A DNA stretch of 8,960 nucleotides from QQUK01 sp913009765 (GTDB lineage: Bacteria > Zixibacteria > MSB-5A5 > GN15 > FEB-12). The notes beneath the pieces are model-generated. The model was not told where the DNA came from and did no database searches. It was given only the letters and a program-made list of their open reading frames with translations. The position numbers and the translations under genes were made by a program. This document shows positions 7,036 through 8,960 of this stretch, one piece after another; positions within the stretch are counted from its first letter, which is position 1, and every line of letters starts with the position of its first letter. Where the stretch lies: NCBI GenBank assembly GCA_937900185.1, contig CALCCW010000357.1, positions 1 through 8,960 of the forward strand, written 5' to 3'.

Positions 7036-8442
7036 ATGATTTATATTCGGATATTATCTGACTTTCTTTTTTTCTTTTTTGCACTTTCTTTGGTTAGTTC
7101 TACATTTTCAATTGCGGTTTCCCAAATTTCTCTTGGGGTTTCTGTTTTATTGTTTCTGATAATTTATTTCATTAAAAAGAAATTTTTATATTTTAATGAA
7201 ATGAAATGGTTCTATAAATTAGTAGGTTTATATATTGCGTGGATGATTATATCATCACTTGTTGGAACTACTCCTTTAAAATCTCTTACTACTCTAAAAG
7301 ATGAATGGCTGTTTTTTATTATTCCTATTGGAATTTTTCTTTCATTAAAACTAAAAATCAGACAAAACCTTATTTCTATTTTTGCTTATGTTATAATAGT
7401 CGTATCAATCTATGGAGTGGTGCAATTTTTTACCGGTGCAAATTGGTTCTCAGATAAAGCAGCACAAGTGGCTCCTATGTATGGATATCGAATTTCTGGA
7501 TTTTTCTCTTATGGAGTTACCTTTGGTAATTTCTTCTCAGTTGCGGGTGTGTTTTTAACTTCATACGCTTTTTTTGGATATAATTCTTTTACGAAGGAAA
7601 AATTTGGTTTATTTATGCTTGGCGGGGTTTCAGCTATTTTAATGTCAATTTTAACATTCAGCAGAGCTCCTATTTTGGCAATTGTGTTGGCGACTATTCT
7701 TCTTTTTATACTTCTTGGAAAAACTTGGTGGAAACAAGGGCTGATATTTACTGTTGTTTTGTTTATATTCTTATCGTTGCTTCCGGGGGTTCAACAGCGG
7801 TTTGTAGGCGAATTCGATAAAGAATATAGTGGAGTACACAAAGCAGGACGGGTTTATATTTGGAAAAACTCTTTTAAAATGATTGCCGATAATCCAATTT
7901 TTGGTGTTGGCTTGGGGAATTTTAAAGAATCGTATACCGGCTATATTCCATCAGATGTAGATGAAATCCGAAAAGTATCATCGGCTCATAATGATTTTAT
8001 TGATATTGCTGCCAACACCGGCATCCCCGGTTTTGTATTTTTTGCTGCTTTATGGTTTGCTGTTATTTATCGATTATGGAAAAAGTATAAGAAAGATGTC
8101 AATTTATCCATTGAAGAAAAAGCGGTATTGATTGCTGTTTTATGCGGTTCTTTTTGTTTTGGGGTTATTTCTATGTTTCATGGTGTATTTGTAGATGATG
8201 AAGTTAGATTTCTTCTTATGTATCTATGGTCGTTAGGGTTTGCGGTATTAGTTTCCGGTAATCTTAGATCTAAAAAAATTGAATTTAATAAAATGAAAAT
8301 TGGAAATGGTTTAGACATAAAACTCAAAAATATTTGGATTTCAAAAAGAAAAATAGAAAAGTTAAAAATATTAATTAAGACAAATGGTAAAGAATTATCT
8401 ACGACAAACAACCAAATAACCCTTACGAAATTATCAGATTAA
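7036..8442 (+). CDS. O-antigen ligase / Wzy polymerase-like membrane protein, 468 aa
   Basis: About twelve hydrophobic segments span residues 5-410. Between segments near 234-250 and 331-350 lies one large loop (about 251-330), the layout of the O-antigen ligase family (Wzy_C, PF04932). The loop has GRVYIWKNSFKMIADNPIFGVGLGNF (R272 in GRVYIW) and the conserved SSAHNDFIDIAANTGIPG with H318. In characterised WaaL/Wzy enzymes the periplasmic loop's Arg and His are needed for activity. It should join or polymerise undecaprenyl-linked glycans in the inner membrane; ligase and polymerase cannot be told apart by sequence alone. The ATG follows the gmhA stop with no gap. Beyond the last membrane span it carries an unusual Lys-rich tail of about 56 residues (413-468), more AT-rich and with more ATA codons than the core. 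A link to heptose synthesis by gmhA is plausible. Confidence 0.88.
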   Translation: MIYIRILSDFLFFFFALSLVSSTFSIAVSQISLGVSVLLFLIIYFIKKKFLYFNEMKWFYKLVGLYIAWMIISSLVGTTPLKSLTTLKDEWLFFIIPIGIFLSLKLKIRQNLISIFAYVIIVVSIYGVVQFFTGANWFSDKAAQVAPMYGYRISGFFSYGVTFGNFFSVAGVFLTSYAFFGYNSFTKEKFGLFMLGGVSAILMSILTFSRAPILAIVLATILLFILLGKTWWKQGLIFTVVLFIFLSLLPGVQQRFVGEFDKEYSGVHKAGRVYIWKNSFKMIADNPIFGVGLGNFKESYTGYIPSDVDEIRKVSSAHNDFIDIAANTGIPGFVFFAALWFAVIYRLWKKYKKDVNLSIEEKAVLIAVLCGSFCFGVISMFHGVFVDDEVRFLLMYLWSLGFAVLVSGNLRSKKIEFNKMKIGNGLDIKLKNIWISKRKIEKLKILIKTNGKELSTTNNQITLTKLSD

Positions 8443-8522
8443 TCGTCCAAGTCTAATTCTTCTAACCGGTCATCAAAATCGTCGTCGGAAAAGCTTTTTG
8501 ATCCTTTTTCGAAATCTTCCAT
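8439..8522 (-). CDS. Possible tiny acidic ORF, 27 aa
   Basis: From ATG 8522 the minus strand reads MEDFEKGSKSFSDDDFDDR followed by LEELDLDD and a stop. Eleven of 27 residues are Asp or Glu outside any hydrophobic or repetitive context, which looks more like a real acidic protein tail than random AT-rich translation. The frame stays open upstream to 8735, but that part reads like antisense of the next gene. GAGGTG (8545-8550, minus sense) is placed well for an in-frame TTG at 8534, which would make 31 residues. It meets the ligase gene tail to tail, sharing four bases (TTAA). Function unknown. It could be a small protein, the 3' remnant of a decayed gene, or chance. Confidence 0.3.
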   Translation of the reverse strand: MEDFEKGSKSFSDDDFDDRLEELDLDD

Positions 8523-8661
8523 TTTAATATACAAGTTTTGCTTGCACCTCATTTTATAATTTTCATTAAAAAATTGGAGTATATAAATTCTCCTATAAAA
8601 AAGATTTTCAACAAAACAGGATATCCAATAGATTTTTATATATTGAAGAGTTAATTTTCTC
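8443..8661. other. Low-complexity AT-rich interval between convergent/divergent ORFs
   Basis: Apart from the possible acidic ORF at its left end, this 219-base interval holds nothing certain. No intrinsic terminator follows the ligase gene, although a five-gene operon ends there. A weak inverted repeat GGAG...CTCC (8576-8593) lacks a T-tract directly after it. The AT-rich composition differs from the denser coding DNA to the left. Confidence 0.5.
8633..8644 (+). promoter_or_regulatory. TATA-like element before the terminal ORF
   Basis: The sequence TTTTTATATATT sits about 24 bases (centre to A of ATG) before the start at 8662. If the terminal gene is archaeal, as its protein hints, this matches the distance of an archaeal TATA box to a leaderless start. 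In a bacterial reading it is simply AT-rich DNA without a clear -35/-10 pair. No good Shine-Dalgarno stands before this ATG; the only GGAGG lies inside the coding frame (8668-8672). Confidence 0.25.
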
Positions 8662-8867
8662 ATGATCGGAGGAATTACCTTTTTTATAATCATTGCAATA
8701 ATAGTAATAGCGGTAATCGGAACCATAATATACATTAAAAGTAATTCTACAAATGAAAATTTTATAAATCCAGAAATAGAGCCAGTTAATCAATATGTAA
8801 ATGATTGTCTTTTACAAGTTGCAAAAGAATCTGTGAATAGTGTCTCGGTTCTTGGAGGAAAACAGTT
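8662..8867 (+). CDS. Membrane-anchored protein, 5' part only (68 codons), archaeal-like
   Basis: The reading frame starts at ATG 8662 and is cut by adapter at 8868, so the C-terminus is missing; residues translated beyond Gln68 come from adapter. It begins with an uncleaved-looking membrane anchor (ITFFIIIAIIVIAVIGTIIYI, 5-25). After a short Asn/Ser linker comes PEIEPVNQYVNDCLLQVAKE and SVNSVSVLGGKQ. An N-terminal anchor followed by P-V-x-Y-V-x-x-C-L-x-x-x-A-x-E and a Gly-Gly motif resembles, from memory, large uncharacterised extracytoplasmic proteins of DPANN archaea (Woesearchaeota and relatives), which are usually 400 or more residues long. Isoleucine codons are 8 ATA, 3 ATC, 3 ATT, unlike the ATT-dominated ligase core. 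It may be foreign DNA or an assembly join. The family assignment is tentative. Confidence 0.6.
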
Positions 8868-8960
8868 AGATCGGAAGAGCGTCGTGTAGGGAAAGAGTGT
8901 AGATCTCGGTGGTCGCCGTATCATTAAAAAAAAAAAAGAACTAGACATAAGACGCAGTTA
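8868..8960. other. Illumina P5-side adapter read-through (not biological)
   Basis: Bases 8868-8925 match the reverse complement of the 58-base TruSeq universal (P5) adapter, from AGATCGGAAGAGCGTCGTG to GCCGTATCATT. Then come 12 A (8926-8937) and 23 bases of unrelated sequence. The order adapter, homopolymer, noise mirrors the left end. Both ends therefore come from untrimmed read-through, and the contig stops for technical reasons. Confidence 0.98.

Noticed and set aside
8576..8593. GGAG...CTCC inverted repeat as terminator
   Set aside because: The stem has only four pairs with a ten-base AT loop and no T-tract immediately after it.
8523..8735. 98-residue minus-strand ORF running through the acidic segment
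   Set aside because: The part upstream of 8522 is hydrophobic antisense of the terminal gene and non-coding AT-rich DNA; only the last 27-31 codons look protein-like.
8868..8889. Last residues of the terminal ORF (DRKSVV and stop)
   Set aside because: They are encoded by Illumina adapter, not by the genome.

Overview
The window is one complete assembled contig rather than a cut-out of a longer molecule. Illumina library adapter lies at both ends (1-101 and 8868-8960), so only about 102-8867 is biological sequence. The DNA is AT-rich. The gene content points to an uncultivated Gram-negative bacterium: an LPS heptose gene (gmhA), an O-antigen ligase/polymerase-type membrane protein, a bacterial alaS and recX, and a group II geranylgeranylglyceryl phosphate (GGGP) synthase. 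That last gene is typical of the Bacteroidota/FCB superphylum. An FCB lineage such as Cloacimonadota or a relative is my best guess, but it rests on remembered family resemblance, not a search.

Layout. (1) 178-2132, minus strand: four tightly overlapping genes read leftward. They are a PATAN/DUF4388 protein, an uncharacterised 223-residue two-part helical protein, a 76-residue TPR-like protein and a 62-residue Cys4 protein. The run ends at a strong rho-independent terminator at 105-133. (2) 2133-2390: a divergent AT-rich intergenic region with no gene. (3) 2391-8442, plus strand: recX, alaS, GGGP synthase, gmhA and an O-antigen ligase/Wzy-like protein. They are packed head to tail with overlaps or gaps of 0-7 bases, so they probably form one operon. 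(4) 8443-8867: a change in character. It holds a possible tiny acidic ORF on the minus strand and the first 68 codons of a plus-strand membrane-anchored protein cut off by the contig end. The N-terminus of that protein resembles a family I associate with DPANN archaea.

How the genes fit together. The recX-alaS pair preserves part of the classical recA-recX-alaS order, without recA. Downstream, the operon turns to the cell envelope: an ether-lipid precursor enzyme, an ADP-heptose pathway isomerase and a glycan ligase/polymerase. The leftward operon has no certain function; the PATAN protein suggests a signalling or polarity role, and its three partners look new. The most interesting points are the uncharacterised PATAN operon, the archaeal-type lipid enzyme among envelope genes, and the possibly foreign or chimeric right end.
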